NCBI GenBank assembly: GCA_043777595.1
Contig: JAYWHT010000089.1
Location: 39,940-103,939, forward strand
Reading direction: 5' to 3'
Length of the DNA: 64,000 bases
Source: JAYVJH01 sp043777595
Lineage (GTDB): Bacteria > Bacteroidota > Bacteroidia > Cytophagales > Spirosomataceae
Below, piece after piece: positions 53,949 through 62,169 of this stretch (positions are counted from its first letter, which is position 1; every line of letters starts with the position of its first letter). The notes under the pieces are model-generated. The model was given only the letters and a program-made list of their open reading frames with translations. It was not told where the DNA came from and made no database searches. Position numbers and translations under genes: made by a program.

Positions 53949-54854
53949 ATGAAAACAACAATAAAAACACTTTCACATTCTTCTGTTTTACCGTTCTTCT
54001 GTTTTATGCTTTTTTTGGTGTCTTGCCAAGACCCAGAGCCAAGTAGCGGCCTGTCAATGAACTTTAACACAACGCCAACCGCCAATCGTATTCAGCCCGA
54101 TAACGTACTTTTGGAGGCTTCGGGGTTGGTACATAGTATCAAGCAACCTGGTTTTTTGTGGACACACGAAGACGCAGCCCAGGCCAATGACTTGATTTTG
54201 ATTACTGAAAAAGGTCAGATTGCTGGTAAGTTGCGCCTCAATGTTTCTAATTTTGACTGGGAAGATTTGGCTATTGGTCCCGGCCCAGTAGCCAACGAAA
54301 CGTATTTGTACTTGGCCGATATGGGTTCAAACGAAAACACCCGAGTCGAGCGGGTTGTTTATCGATTGGCCGAACCAGCCAACCTACAAGTTTCTGTACC
54401 TAAAATAGATGCTATTAGATTTAAGCTACCAGATGGGGCTTTTGACTCTGAAACTATACTTTTGGACCCTCTTACTAAGGATATTTATGTTGTTACAAAA
54501 TTTTTGGCAAACGCTCGCTTGTATCGATTGCCCTACCCACAGGCTACTGACAAAGTAATAACCGCCGAGAAAATGGGCGAAATGACGATTGGTAACGACC
54601 TAACAGGTGGCGCAACTTCAACAGACGGCAAAGAAATAATAGTTAGGGGTTATACGGCCATATATTACTGGCAACGAAAAACGGGTGAAACTTTTGCCCA
54701 AACACTACTCAGAAAATATGACAAGTCGCTGCCTTATGTTTTTGAACCACAAGGCGAAGCTGTCTGTTTTGAAAAATCTGGAAAAGGCTACTTTACATTG
54801 AGCGAAATCGGTCGGGCTTCGTCTGTCAGTTTATATTATTATGAACGAAAGTAA
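53949..54854 (+). CDS. Beta-propeller-like lipoprotein, hypothetical
   Basis: 301 residues. The signal peptide ends FLVSC (Cys26), so it is a lipoprotein. The mature part has repeated propeller-like strands (ASGLVHSIKQPGFLWTHEDA, FDWEDLAIGPG, YLADMGSNENTRVERVVYRL, FDSETILLDPLTKDIYVVTK, ATSTDGKEIIVRGYTAIYYW, PQGEAVCFEKSGKGYFTLSE). This resembles SdiA-regulated or phytase-like propellers. Function unknown. It is 65 bp after the OmpA gene and convergent with the TolB-like gene. Confidence 0.75.
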   Translation: MKTTIKTLSHSSVLPFFCFMLFLVSCQDPEPSSGLSMNFNTTPTANRIQPDNVLLEASGLVHSIKQPGFLWTHEDAAQANDLILITEKGQIAGKLRLNVSNFDWEDLAIGPGPVANETYLYLADMGSNENTRVERVVYRLAEPANLQVSVPKIDAIRFKLPDGAFDSETILLDPLTKDIYVVTKFLANARLYRLPYPQATDKVITAEKMGEMTIGNDLTGGATSTDGKEIIVRGYTAIYYWQRKTGETFAQTLLRKYDKSLPYVFEPQGEAVCFEKSGKGYFTLSEIGRASSVSLYYYERK

Positions 54855-54868
54855 AGACTGATACATTC

Positions 54869-56359
54869 TTACATCTTACTATTGCTCACAAAAGCAATCC
54901 TTTTACTGTCGGGCGACCATGACGGCGTGTTGATTGAGCCTTGTCCGCCATACAAATATGCAATGACTTTGGGCTTACGACCACCAACGGGCATAGTTCT
55001 CAAATAAACGTGCTTATAAAAGGGGTGCTGGTCGGGTTTTACGTCTTGGGTGTAAGATATAAATACAATCTGCTTGCCGTCTGGTGAAATATGTGGAAAC
55101 CAATTATTGAACTCGTCGTCTGTGATTTGTTCTTGGTTTTTTCCATCGGGGTTCATTCGCCATATTTGCATTGTGCCAGAGCGAGTAGAGTTAAAATAAA
55201 TATACTTACCGTCGGGGCTATATTCTGACCCATCGTCCAAACCTCTGGCGTTTGTCAGTTGTATTTCTTGGCCACCAACACTTGGTATTTTATAAATGTC
55301 AAATTCATTGTTGCGTTGGCCAGTATAAGTGAGCCACTTGCCGTCTGGCGACCACCCATGCAAGTATGATGGCCCCGTGGGTGTAATAAGTCTGGGTTTG
55401 CCTCCAGTGGCTGGCATGGTATAAATCCTTGACCCGTAGCTGTTTCCGTTACTCGAACTACTTAGTCCCAATATTTTGCCGTCGAACGAAAGTACGTGGT
55501 CGTTATTGTTTTGTTTGATGGTATCGGTAAATATTTCAGCGGTTTTGGTAGTCAGCAAATCAAATTGAAATAGCAGTCCATTTTTATTATAAATCAGAGC
55601 TTTGCCATCGGTTGTCCAGTTGGGTGCTTGGACAGACGCATTTTCTGAATAAACAATATGACGAAGCCCAGTCGATAAATCCATTGTTTCGAGGTGGCTA
55701 CCCAAATACTCTTTGTAGGCAACCAGATTTGCGGGTGCAGGAACTGTAATACGGACGTTTCGGAAAGTGCCAGTTTCAAGAATGTTTTTGCTATGTGAAC
55801 AAACAAAAAGCCCTGCATATAACTCTGTTTCTAAATGTATATCGGGTACTTCGACCGTCCAGAAAATATCGCCAAAACGACATAATGATATAAAATAACG
55901 GCTACCACGGCGTTCGAGTTTGACTACGTCTGGTTTTTCGATTGGTGCTTTTATTTCTTCAATATTTGTATTTTTTATTTTTCGATACTGAAAAGCAGCC
56001 AGACCGTCCCCATGAACAGCTACCGACACCATCGTGGCGTTTGTGTCGAGACCAGACCGAAGCATGACTCCCAACTTACGATGTGGGTCTGTGCCAATAC
56101 CTTCTAAATTTACTTCAGCTTGAATCATAAAATCGCCACTCATTTTTTTCCAGACATACTGCATTTCGTCTTTTTTAAACCAAATATTTGACCCCGATGC
56201 CGACAGTTTATAGATCTGAGATGGCGCATCATAATTGGCCGAACCAGCCAAAACAACCGGTCCAATGTCAGTATGATTGTCAAATATACCGACAGGGTTT
56301 TGGCCAAATACCACGCTTGATAGAAGCAAAAAGATGGTGAAAGCGTTGAGTTTTTTCAT
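54869..56359 (-). CDS. Secreted TolB/PD40 beta-propeller with N-terminal concanavalin-like domain
   Basis: 496 residues. The signal peptide ends VVFGQ. Residues about 20-205 form a concanavalin-like (DUF1349-type) sandwich (FMIQAEVNLEGIG, LGVMLRSGL, YFISLCRFGDIFWTVEVPD). Then five or more WD40-like PD40 repeats follow, each with a SPDGKxxxF/Y core (WTTDGKALIYN, SPDGKWLTYTG, SPDGKYIYFNSTRSG, SPDGKQIVFISYT, SPDSKRIAFVSNS). It is a periplasmic or exported protein likely to bind a ligand. A TolB function in cell division is not implied. Confidence 0.82.
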   Translation of the reverse strand: MKKLNAFTIFLLLSSVVFGQNPVGIFDNHTDIGPVVLAGSANYDAPSQIYKLSASGSNIWFKKDEMQYVWKKMSGDFMIQAEVNLEGIGTDPHRKLGVMLRSGLDTNATMVSVAVHGDGLAAFQYRKIKNTNIEEIKAPIEKPDVVKLERRGSRYFISLCRFGDIFWTVEVPDIHLETELYAGLFVCSHSKNILETGTFRNVRITVPAPANLVAYKEYLGSHLETMDLSTGLRHIVYSENASVQAPNWTTDGKALIYNKNGLLFQFDLLTTKTAEIFTDTIKQNNNDHVLSFDGKILGLSSSSNGNSYGSRIYTMPATGGKPRLITPTGPSYLHGWSPDGKWLTYTGQRNNEFDIYKIPSVGGQEIQLTNARGLDDGSEYSPDGKYIYFNSTRSGTMQIWRMNPDGKNQEQITDDEFNNWFPHISPDGKQIVFISYTQDVKPDQHPFYKHVYLRTMPVGGRKPKVIAYLYGGQGSINTPSWSPDSKRIAFVSNSKM

Positions 56360-56427
56360 AATAAATAAAGGTTTATCTAACTCAAAGCCAACATAATATA
56401 GTTTCTAATGGTTGCCAATGTTGTTTA

Positions 56428-57195
56428 TTACTTGGCGGCCATACGAATTGCTCCATCAAGTCTGATTACCTCACCATTCAACATTCGATTTTCGATGATA
56501 TGTTTGGCTAAAGCTGCGTATTCGTTTGGCTGCCCCAAACGAGGCGGAAAAGGCACTTGTAGCCCCAACGACGTGCGAGCTTCTTGTGGTAATGCCGCCA
56601 ATAGTGGAGTTTCAAAAAGTCCAGGCGCAATAGTCATAACCCTAATACCAAACCGAGCCAGTTCTCGAGCAATAGGCAATGTCATACCCACAACTCCACC
56701 CTTTGAGGCTGAGTAAGCAGCTTGGCCAATTTGCCCATCAAAAGCCGCCACAGAAGCCGTCAATATAATTACGCCTCTTTCGCCGTCTTCTTGCGGCTCG
56801 TTAGTCTGTAATATCGCCGACACTAATCTAACTACGTTAAATGTTCCAATTAAATTGATAGTAACTGTTTTGGTAAAATTTGCCAAAGAGTGTGGCCCTG
56901 TTTTGCCCACAACACGCTCGGCTGGGCCGATACCCGCACAATTTATAACCCCATGCAAGCCTCCAAATGTGCTGATGGCCAAATCAAGCGCATTTTGTAC
57001 CGACTCTTCATTGGTTACATCGGTCGATACAAATAGTGCATCTTCTCCCAACTGTTTTTCGGCTTCTTGGCCTGCTGTTGTGTTAATGTCGAGCAGTACG
57101 GCCTTACCGCCATTTGCTACAATCATTTGGGCAGTGGCCAATCCTAATCCCGAGGCTGCGCCTGTTATGGCAAAAATTTTGTTTTGTAGGTTCAT
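56428..57195 (-). CDS. Short-chain dehydrogenase, 3-hydroxyacyl-CoA dehydrogenase type II-like
   Basis: 255 residues from the ATG at 57195; the TTG at 57201 is not needed. Cofactor motif TGAASGLG, then DINTTAGQE (Asp after beta-2, favouring NAD), NCAGI, catalytic Ser in ILTASVAAFDGQIGQ and YSASK (Tyr and Lys). The PLxxxLPQEARTSLGLQVPFPPRLGQPNEYA C-terminal block resembles HSD17B10-type enzymes that oxidise 3-hydroxyacyl-CoA. A beta-oxidation role is likely but not proven. CAAATATA at 57213-57220 is a candidate -7 box on this strand. Confidence 0.85.
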   Translation of the reverse strand: MNLQNKIFAITGAASGLGLATAQMIVANGGKAVLLDINTTAGQEAEKQLGEDALFVSTDVTNEESVQNALDLAISTFGGLHGVINCAGIGPAERVVGKTGPHSLANFTKTVTINLIGTFNVVRLVSAILQTNEPQEDGERGVIILTASVAAFDGQIGQAAYSASKGGVVGMTLPIARELARFGIRVMTIAPGLFETPLLAALPQEARTSLGLQVPFPPRLGQPNEYAALAKHIIENRMLNGEVIRLDGAIRMAAK

Positions 57196-57311
57196 TGTCA
57201 ATTATTTTTTAGCAAATATAATAAATATTGAACGCAGAAAAGGTGAGTTATTGATACTTAGTTGTATTTTTGGCCAAATATTATGATAAATTTAATTTTT
57301 ATAAAATAACA

Positions 57312-58106
57312 ATGGAAGTCTCACTATTGGGCAAAAGAGCGTTTATTGGTGGTAGTTCGCAGGGTATTGGTTTGGCCATAGGCCAGTGTATGGCCGCCTG
57401 TGGCGCAACTGTAACGCTAACAAGTAGAGACGAAACCAAACTCAAAGCGGCAGTGGCTCACTTACCGACCCCCCAAAATCAGCAGCATGACTACTGTGTG
57501 ATAAACTTCGGTGATATTGAACAACTAAAAATTCAATTAGCTGATTATCAATACAAAACAGCCGATAGTCCAGTCAGTATTTTGGTATTAAACTCTGGTG
57601 GTCCAGCACCCGCAACGGCGTACAATGCTACAATAGACCAATATCAGGCTTATTTCAATGAGTCGATATTGGCCAATCAAATACTGACACAAGCCTTTGT
57701 GCCAGCTATGCGAGAGCGTAAATTTGGTCGAATATTAACCATTTTGAGTGCCGTCGTCAAACAACCAAAAATAGATTTGGGAATTTCTAATACCCTTCGG
57801 GCGGGCGTAGCCAACTGGGCAAAAGCCCTGTCGATTGAACTTGCCGCCGATGGTATAACTGTCAACAATATACTGCCTGGCCTTATTCAAACCCAACGCC
57901 TTGACCAACTTATTGAAAGTAGAGCAACACAAGCCAATGTTTCGACTGCAACTATTGCCTCACAGATGGCGGCTTCTATTCCCGCAGGCCGTATTGGCTC
58001 ACCGAGCGATATGGGTAACGTTGCGGCTTTTTTGGCATCAGACCTGGCGGCATACATCAATGGCGTAAATATACCCGTCGATGGCGGTTTTTTGGGAACA
58101 CTCTAA
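57312..58106 (+). CDS. Atypical short-chain dehydrogenase lacking YxxxK
   Basis: 264 residues from the ATG at 57312, which begins the Rossmann strand (LLGKRAFIGGSSQGIGLAIG). SDR landmarks are present: LVLNSGGPAP (in place of NNAG), ILTILSAVVKQP, and NNILPGLIQTQR. However, the segment that should carry YxxxK reads GISNTLRAGVANWAKAL, with Ser/Asn and Arg at the Tyr and Lys positions. A subfamily of SDRs with LSNxLR sequences exists, so this may be a divergent enzyme rather than a broken one. TATTTTTG at 57265-57272 is a candidate promoter. Confidence 0.8.
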   Translation: MEVSLLGKRAFIGGSSQGIGLAIGQCMAACGATVTLTSRDETKLKAAVAHLPTPQNQQHDYCVINFGDIEQLKIQLADYQYKTADSPVSILVLNSGGPAPATAYNATIDQYQAYFNESILANQILTQAFVPAMRERKFGRILTILSAVVKQPKIDLGISNTLRAGVANWAKALSIELAADGITVNNILPGLIQTQRLDQLIESRATQANVSTATIASQMAASIPAGRIGSPSDMGNVAAFLASDLAAYINGVNIPVDGGFLGTL

Positions 58107-58115
58107 ATATTAAGT

Positions 58116-58138
58116 AGTGAATAGTGAAAAACGAATAA
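58116..58138. repeat. Dispersed 20-bp intergenic motif, copy 2
   Basis: AGTGAATAGTGAAAAACGAA at 58116-58135 is identical to 13931-13950. The surrounding 58107-58311 gap holds no gene and no clear promoter box. Confidence 0.6.
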
Positions 58139-58311
58139 CGTAAAGTATTATAATTGGTCAATAATCAGACATTTAAGTACACATCTAAAAATAATACGGT
58201 ATTTTTATTCTGATAACTTATTGATTTACAGCACTGTATTTAACTCACGACTACTTAAAATAAGTTAAATCCTTGTTTATTACACAACTATTCATTTTTA
58301 AAAATATAGAT

Positions 58312-59214
58312 ATGAAAATCAATTCAGCTCTAACAACTGTCATGGACGGCCTCATGCGCCGATATAGTGAGCGTGTACCCGATGTCAAAAAAATAACTCA
58401 GGCACTTGTTAGTCAAGGCGTTATAAAAAACAAATCGGACATCGAAAACGATCACGTAGCTTTTAGAACGATGGGAGTACCACATTTGGGAATTGCGTCG
58501 TTCGAGAAAATTTTTATGCACTATGGTTATCAAAAACGAGATTCTTTTCATTTTGAGGGAAAAAAATTAGATGCCTTTTGGTTTTCGCCGCCAGAGCCGC
58601 ACTATCCTCGTATTTTTGTAAGCGAGCTACGTGTAGCCGACCTTTCTGAAACAGCACAGGCTATTATCAAAAAATATACCGCTACCGTAAAGTCTGATCC
58701 ATCAGATGCTTTGGATTTGGAAGATGGCGCAGCCGTTGATACTTTTTTGCACTCACCACTCTGGCAGCTACCCAGCCTCAGCGACTATCTAACACTGCTG
58801 GCCGAAAGCGAGTATGCGGCTTGGGTAATTTATAATCGTTATTATCTCAATCATTATACTATCAGCGTACATAACCTACCCAACGGCTATAATACCATCG
58901 AAGAGTTTGATGCTTTTGCAGCAAGTATTGGCGTGAAAATGAGCGATGCCGGCGGCCTTGTCAAAGTAAGCCCCGATGGTTGTTTGTTGCAAAGCGCAAC
59001 GGTAGCTCAAATGGTTGAGGCTACTTTTGAAGATAGTAAAACGCATACCATTGCAGGTAGTTATGTAGAGTTTGCCGAGCGGAAGGTATTACCCCAATTT
59101 AGCCACCTCCCAACTTCTGAAATCAAACGAGAACACCGCCGAGAGGGTTTTGAAACAGGCAATGCCGACAAGATTTTTGAGAGTACATTTACCAGTCAAA
59201 CAAACAGGGGCTAA
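58312..59214 (+). CDS. 2-oxoadipate dioxygenase/decarboxylase-like protein (DUF1338, HglS family)
   Basis: 300 residues from the ATG at 58312; the earlier TTG is not needed. The family pattern is DHVAFRTMGVPHLGI (first metal His, residue near 48), LDAFWFSPP, YYLNHYTISVHNLP (second His, near 183) and GSYVEFAERK (metal Glu, near 250). HglS converts 2-oxoadipate to D-2-hydroxyglutarate in lysine catabolism; plant homologues share the fold. It sits after two short-chain dehydrogenases that may be unrelated. Length is shorter than YdcJ (about 450) but fits the short DUF1338 class. Confidence 0.82.
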   Translation: MKINSALTTVMDGLMRRYSERVPDVKKITQALVSQGVIKNKSDIENDHVAFRTMGVPHLGIASFEKIFMHYGYQKRDSFHFEGKKLDAFWFSPPEPHYPRIFVSELRVADLSETAQAIIKKYTATVKSDPSDALDLEDGAAVDTFLHSPLWQLPSLSDYLTLLAESEYAAWVIYNRYYLNHYTISVHNLPNGYNTIEEFDAFAASIGVKMSDAGGLVKVSPDGCLLQSATVAQMVEATFEDSKTHTIAGSYVEFAERKVLPQFSHLPTSEIKREHRREGFETGNADKIFESTFTSQTNRG

Positions 59215-59234
59215 CGGCACAGGTACATATGGTT

Positions 59235-60734
59235 TTATTTTAATCCCAAAATACGATTCGACCGACTTCTTACTGACTTAGTTAGTTGTCGGTCGTTGTA
59301 CAAATGCTGGCTGTATGATGGTATCATTGCCTTGAGTTTGGTGAGCCATGTTGCTGAGTTCATTTGAGTTTCAAAGCATTTTTGCATGAGTTCGAGCATA
59401 ATTGACACTGAGGTCGATGCCCCTGGCGATGCCCCCAACAGTGCGGCTAATGTACCATCGGCGGAGGCTATGAGTTCTGTACCAAACTCCAAAACGCCGC
59501 CCTCCTCTTCGTCTTTTTTGATGACTTGCACCCGCTGCCCCGCAACGGCAAGCTCCCAGTCGTCGGCTTGGGTATCGGGAATAAACTCTCGGAGGGCTTC
59601 TATTTTTTCTTCAAAACTAAGCATCACTTGTTCTATCAGATAGCGAGTGAGGGGTAAGTTATGGATTCCTGCGCTAATCATCGGATAAATATTGTCGGAA
59701 GTGATAGACAACGCCAAATCAAAATACGAGCCTTCTTTCAAAAATTTAGTAGAAAAGCCCGCAAATGGCCCAAATAATAGTTCTCGCTTGCCATCAATAA
59801 CCCGAGAGTCGAGGTGTGGTACAGACATCGGCGGCGCACCTACCTTTGCTTTGCCATATACTTTGGCACGGTGTTGGGCTATTATAGCTTCGTTTTTACA
59901 AACCAACCATTGACCACTAACCGGAAAACCGCCAAAACCATCCCCTTCTTCAATACCCGATTTTTCTAACAACCGCAAAGCACCACCACCAGCACCCAAA
60001 AACACAAATTTGGCTTTGATGTACTTCTTTTCGTCGTTTAGTTCGTCCAAAACCTCCAAAGTCCAGCATTGCGAGTCGTCTTGCGATAGTTTTTTTACGT
60101 CATGATATAGCCGAACATCAACTCCATGGCTACCTTTGAGGTGTCCAAACAAACTACGAGTCAATTCTCCAAAATTGATGTCCGTACCAATATCCGACTT
60201 GGTAGCCGCCACAGGCTCGTCTGAGGTGCGATCGTTCATCATCAGTGGTATCCACTTTTTGAGCGTTTTTACATTGTCCGAAAACGTCATCTCTTCAAAC
60301 AAATGATTGGTTTTGAGGGCTTTGTATCTTTGTTTCAAAAACGATACATCTTCCCGGCCACTCACAAAACTCAGGTGAGGCACATGGTTGATAAACGTTT
60401 TGGGCGAGCTAAAATAGCCATCTTCAACCAAAAAAGCCCAGAATTGTTTTGAAACCTCAAACGACTCCATGATTTTGACGGCCTTCTGAATATCAATTGT
60501 TCCATCAGATTTTTGAGGTGTATAATTGAGTTCGCAGAGAGCAGAATGGCCCGTGCCAGCATTATTCCAAGCATCTGAACTTTCGGCGGCTACTTTGTCC
60601 AATTTCTCAAAAATCTCAATTTTCCAGTCGGGTTGTAACTCTTTGAGAAGCACAGCCAACGTTGCGCTCATAATGCCCGCACCTACCAGCACCACATCAC
60701 AATCAATGGTGACGTTTTTGTCGTGTTCTAACAT
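59235..60734 (-). CDS. mqo: Malate:quinone oxidoreductase
   Basis: 499 residues. The FAD site is DVVLVGAGIMSATLAVLLKE near residue 13. IEIFEKLDKVAAESSDAWNNAGTGHSALCELNYTP is the hallmark Mqo segment, followed by VSKQFWAF, SFVSGREDVSFLKQRY and the C-terminal ASPGASTSVSIMLELMQKCF. It oxidises malate to oxaloacetate at the membrane with quinone as acceptor. The deacetylase gene lies 33 bp upstream on the same strand, so the two may be co-transcribed. Confidence 0.95.
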   Translation of the reverse strand: MLEHDKNVTIDCDVVLVGAGIMSATLAVLLKELQPDWKIEIFEKLDKVAAESSDAWNNAGTGHSALCELNYTPQKSDGTIDIQKAVKIMESFEVSKQFWAFLVEDGYFSSPKTFINHVPHLSFVSGREDVSFLKQRYKALKTNHLFEEMTFSDNVKTLKKWIPLMMNDRTSDEPVAATKSDIGTDINFGELTRSLFGHLKGSHGVDVRLYHDVKKLSQDDSQCWTLEVLDELNDEKKYIKAKFVFLGAGGGALRLLEKSGIEEGDGFGGFPVSGQWLVCKNEAIIAQHRAKVYGKAKVGAPPMSVPHLDSRVIDGKRELLFGPFAGFSTKFLKEGSYFDLALSITSDNIYPMISAGIHNLPLTRYLIEQVMLSFEEKIEALREFIPDTQADDWELAVAGQRVQVIKKDEEEGGVLEFGTELIASADGTLAALLGASPGASTSVSIMLELMQKCFETQMNSATWLTKLKAMIPSYSQHLYNDRQLTKSVRSRSNRILGLK

Positions 60735-60767
60735 TGTATCATTATTTATTACTTCCGCAGTATTGTA

Positions 60768-61766
60768 TTATCTCAAAAATTTATAACCCGACACCACAGC
60801 GTGCAAATGCGGAACGTCAGAAACAGGCGGCAATGCAAAACGAGGCTGCGCCAAGGTATCGGGTTGTAATATTGGTTTTTGAACGTTCATCAATGCCGTA
60901 GTGTAGCCCGCTTCTTGTGCTATTTGTACTGTTGCTTGGTCTATTTGTTCTGGCCCACCGTAGGGATATATCAAAATATTTGTCTTTGTATTTAATTGAT
61001 TTTCAATACGTTGTTTTGAAGTTAAAAGTTCGTATCGTTTTTCGTCATCAGTCAAAAATTTCAAAATTCGGTGGCTCATCGTGTGCGAAGCTATCTGATT
61101 GCCTTTTTCGGATATAGTCTTGATTTGTTGCCAATCCATAAAGTCAAATCGCTCTGGCTCGGTTGTCATTTTTTGATATGGCACATTATTTTGCTCGCAA
61201 ATTATCTGCACCATGCCATAGATATCTGCTATTTGATTGTCATAAACGTATTTACGCATCAGTCTATGGCCATTATTTACCGACTGAAAAGTATAAGGTC
61301 CTTGAAAATTGTTGGTCGGCAATAATATAGGTTTATTGACAAATTGTCTGAAAATTAAAAATAGATGGTCTCGCCAAATATGTGGAATCTTGCCATCAAC
61401 TAAGTCGGGGCATACGCCAAATAGAGCCGTCAAGTTGTGTTTTTCGAGCGTTGGTACTAAATAATTATAGTTGTTTAGCATACCATCGTCCACCGTCAAA
61501 AAAACACCTTGCGCCTTTGGATTTTCTATTTCAGCAATAGGTCGTACGTCAAAATGTTTGTTCAGAAACGCTAATTGTTTGTCAAAAATCGCTACCGTTA
61601 CGTCCACATTATAAGCGTCTTGCTGAGGCAACTGGCTTACTAATAATGTGTTATGATAAGTAACAATAGCTCTCTTGCGACCTCTGAGTGTATTATACAA
61701 CTGACTAATACCAGTGTAGTAAGAAGCCGTAAGCCAACTGTCTCTGATAAAATGTTTGAGGTGCAT
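60768..61766 (-). CDS. Polysaccharide deacetylase (NodB-type)
   Basis: 332 residues. The NodB catalytic domain begins at GVFLTVDDGMLNNYNYLVP (TxDDG, metal Asp) and continues to SHTMSHRIL (HxxxH metal site, near 230) and LIYPYGGPE. There is no signal peptide, so the protein is cytoplasmic or acts on a membrane-linked substrate. It probably removes acetyl groups from a sugar chain or lipid intermediate. It precedes mqo. Confidence 0.85.
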   Translation of the reverse strand: MHLKHFIRDSWLTASYYTGISQLYNTLRGRKRAIVTYHNTLLVSQLPQQDAYNVDVTVAIFDKQLAFLNKHFDVRPIAEIENPKAQGVFLTVDDGMLNNYNYLVPTLEKHNLTALFGVCPDLVDGKIPHIWRDHLFLIFRQFVNKPILLPTNNFQGPYTFQSVNNGHRLMRKYVYDNQIADIYGMVQIICEQNNVPYQKMTTEPERFDFMDWQQIKTISEKGNQIASHTMSHRILKFLTDDEKRYELLTSKQRIENQLNTKTNILIYPYGGPEQIDQATVQIAQEAGYTTALMNVQKPILQPDTLAQPRFALPPVSDVPHLHAVVSGYKFLR

Positions 61767-61929
61767 AAATAGGAAGGTAGTTAGGATGTCTGATACTTTT
61801 GTGGGAGTCTATTTTTTTACCACATAAGACACAAGAGTTCACAAAAAAAGTGGTTTGTAGCCCTTTTGTGGCCTTTCGGTACTTTTGTGGTTGAATAATT
61901 ACAAAAATTGCAGGAAAGCCTATTTCATT

Positions 61930-61971
61930 AAAAAAGCCCCTAAAATCTATTAAAAGAAATTAGAGGCTTTT
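61930..61971 (-). terminator. Rho-independent terminator of tRNA-Leu
   Basis: On the minus strand AAAAGCCTCTAA pairs with TTAGGGGCTTTT (one mismatch) and is followed by a T-run (complement of A 61930-61935). It starts 6 bp after the tRNA 3' end. The stretch 61767-61929 contains only degenerate ACTTTTGTGG words and no gene. Confidence 0.8.
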
Positions 61972-61976
61972 ATCAG

Positions 61977-62060
61977 TACCCAGAGCCGGAGTCGAACCGG
62001 CACGGGGGTGAACCCACAGGTGTTTGAGACCAGCGCGTCTACCAATTCCGCCATCTGGGC
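61977..62060 (-). tRNA. tRNA-Leu (anticodon CAA)
   Basis: 84 nt including the discriminator A; CCA is not encoded. The acceptor GCCCAGA pairs with TCTGGGT (terminal G-U). The D-arm GCGGAATTGGTAGACGC, the long class II variable arm and T-arm CCGGTTCGACTCCGG are typical. The anticodon loop is CTCAAAC, giving CAA. The anticodon stem has CTGGT against ACCTG, with a U-U mismatch at 28-42. Confidence 0.95.
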
Positions 62061-62112
62061 CTGTACTGGACTATCTCGCCGCTGCGACGATTCGCTATTG
62101 AGATTGGGACTG

Positions 62113-62120
62113 CAAAGGTA
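62113..62120 (-). promoter_or_regulatory. tRNA-Leu promoter, -7 box
   Basis: On the minus strand TACCTTTG (followed by C) is a perfect TAnnTTTG of the type seen at stable-RNA promoters in Bacteroidota. It is 52 bp upstream of the tRNA. A clear -33 TTTG is not visible. Confidence 0.5.
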
Positions 62121-62169
62121 GTAGTTTAATTTTAAAATTAAAAAAAGAAATACTCTTTTTTGAGAAAAA

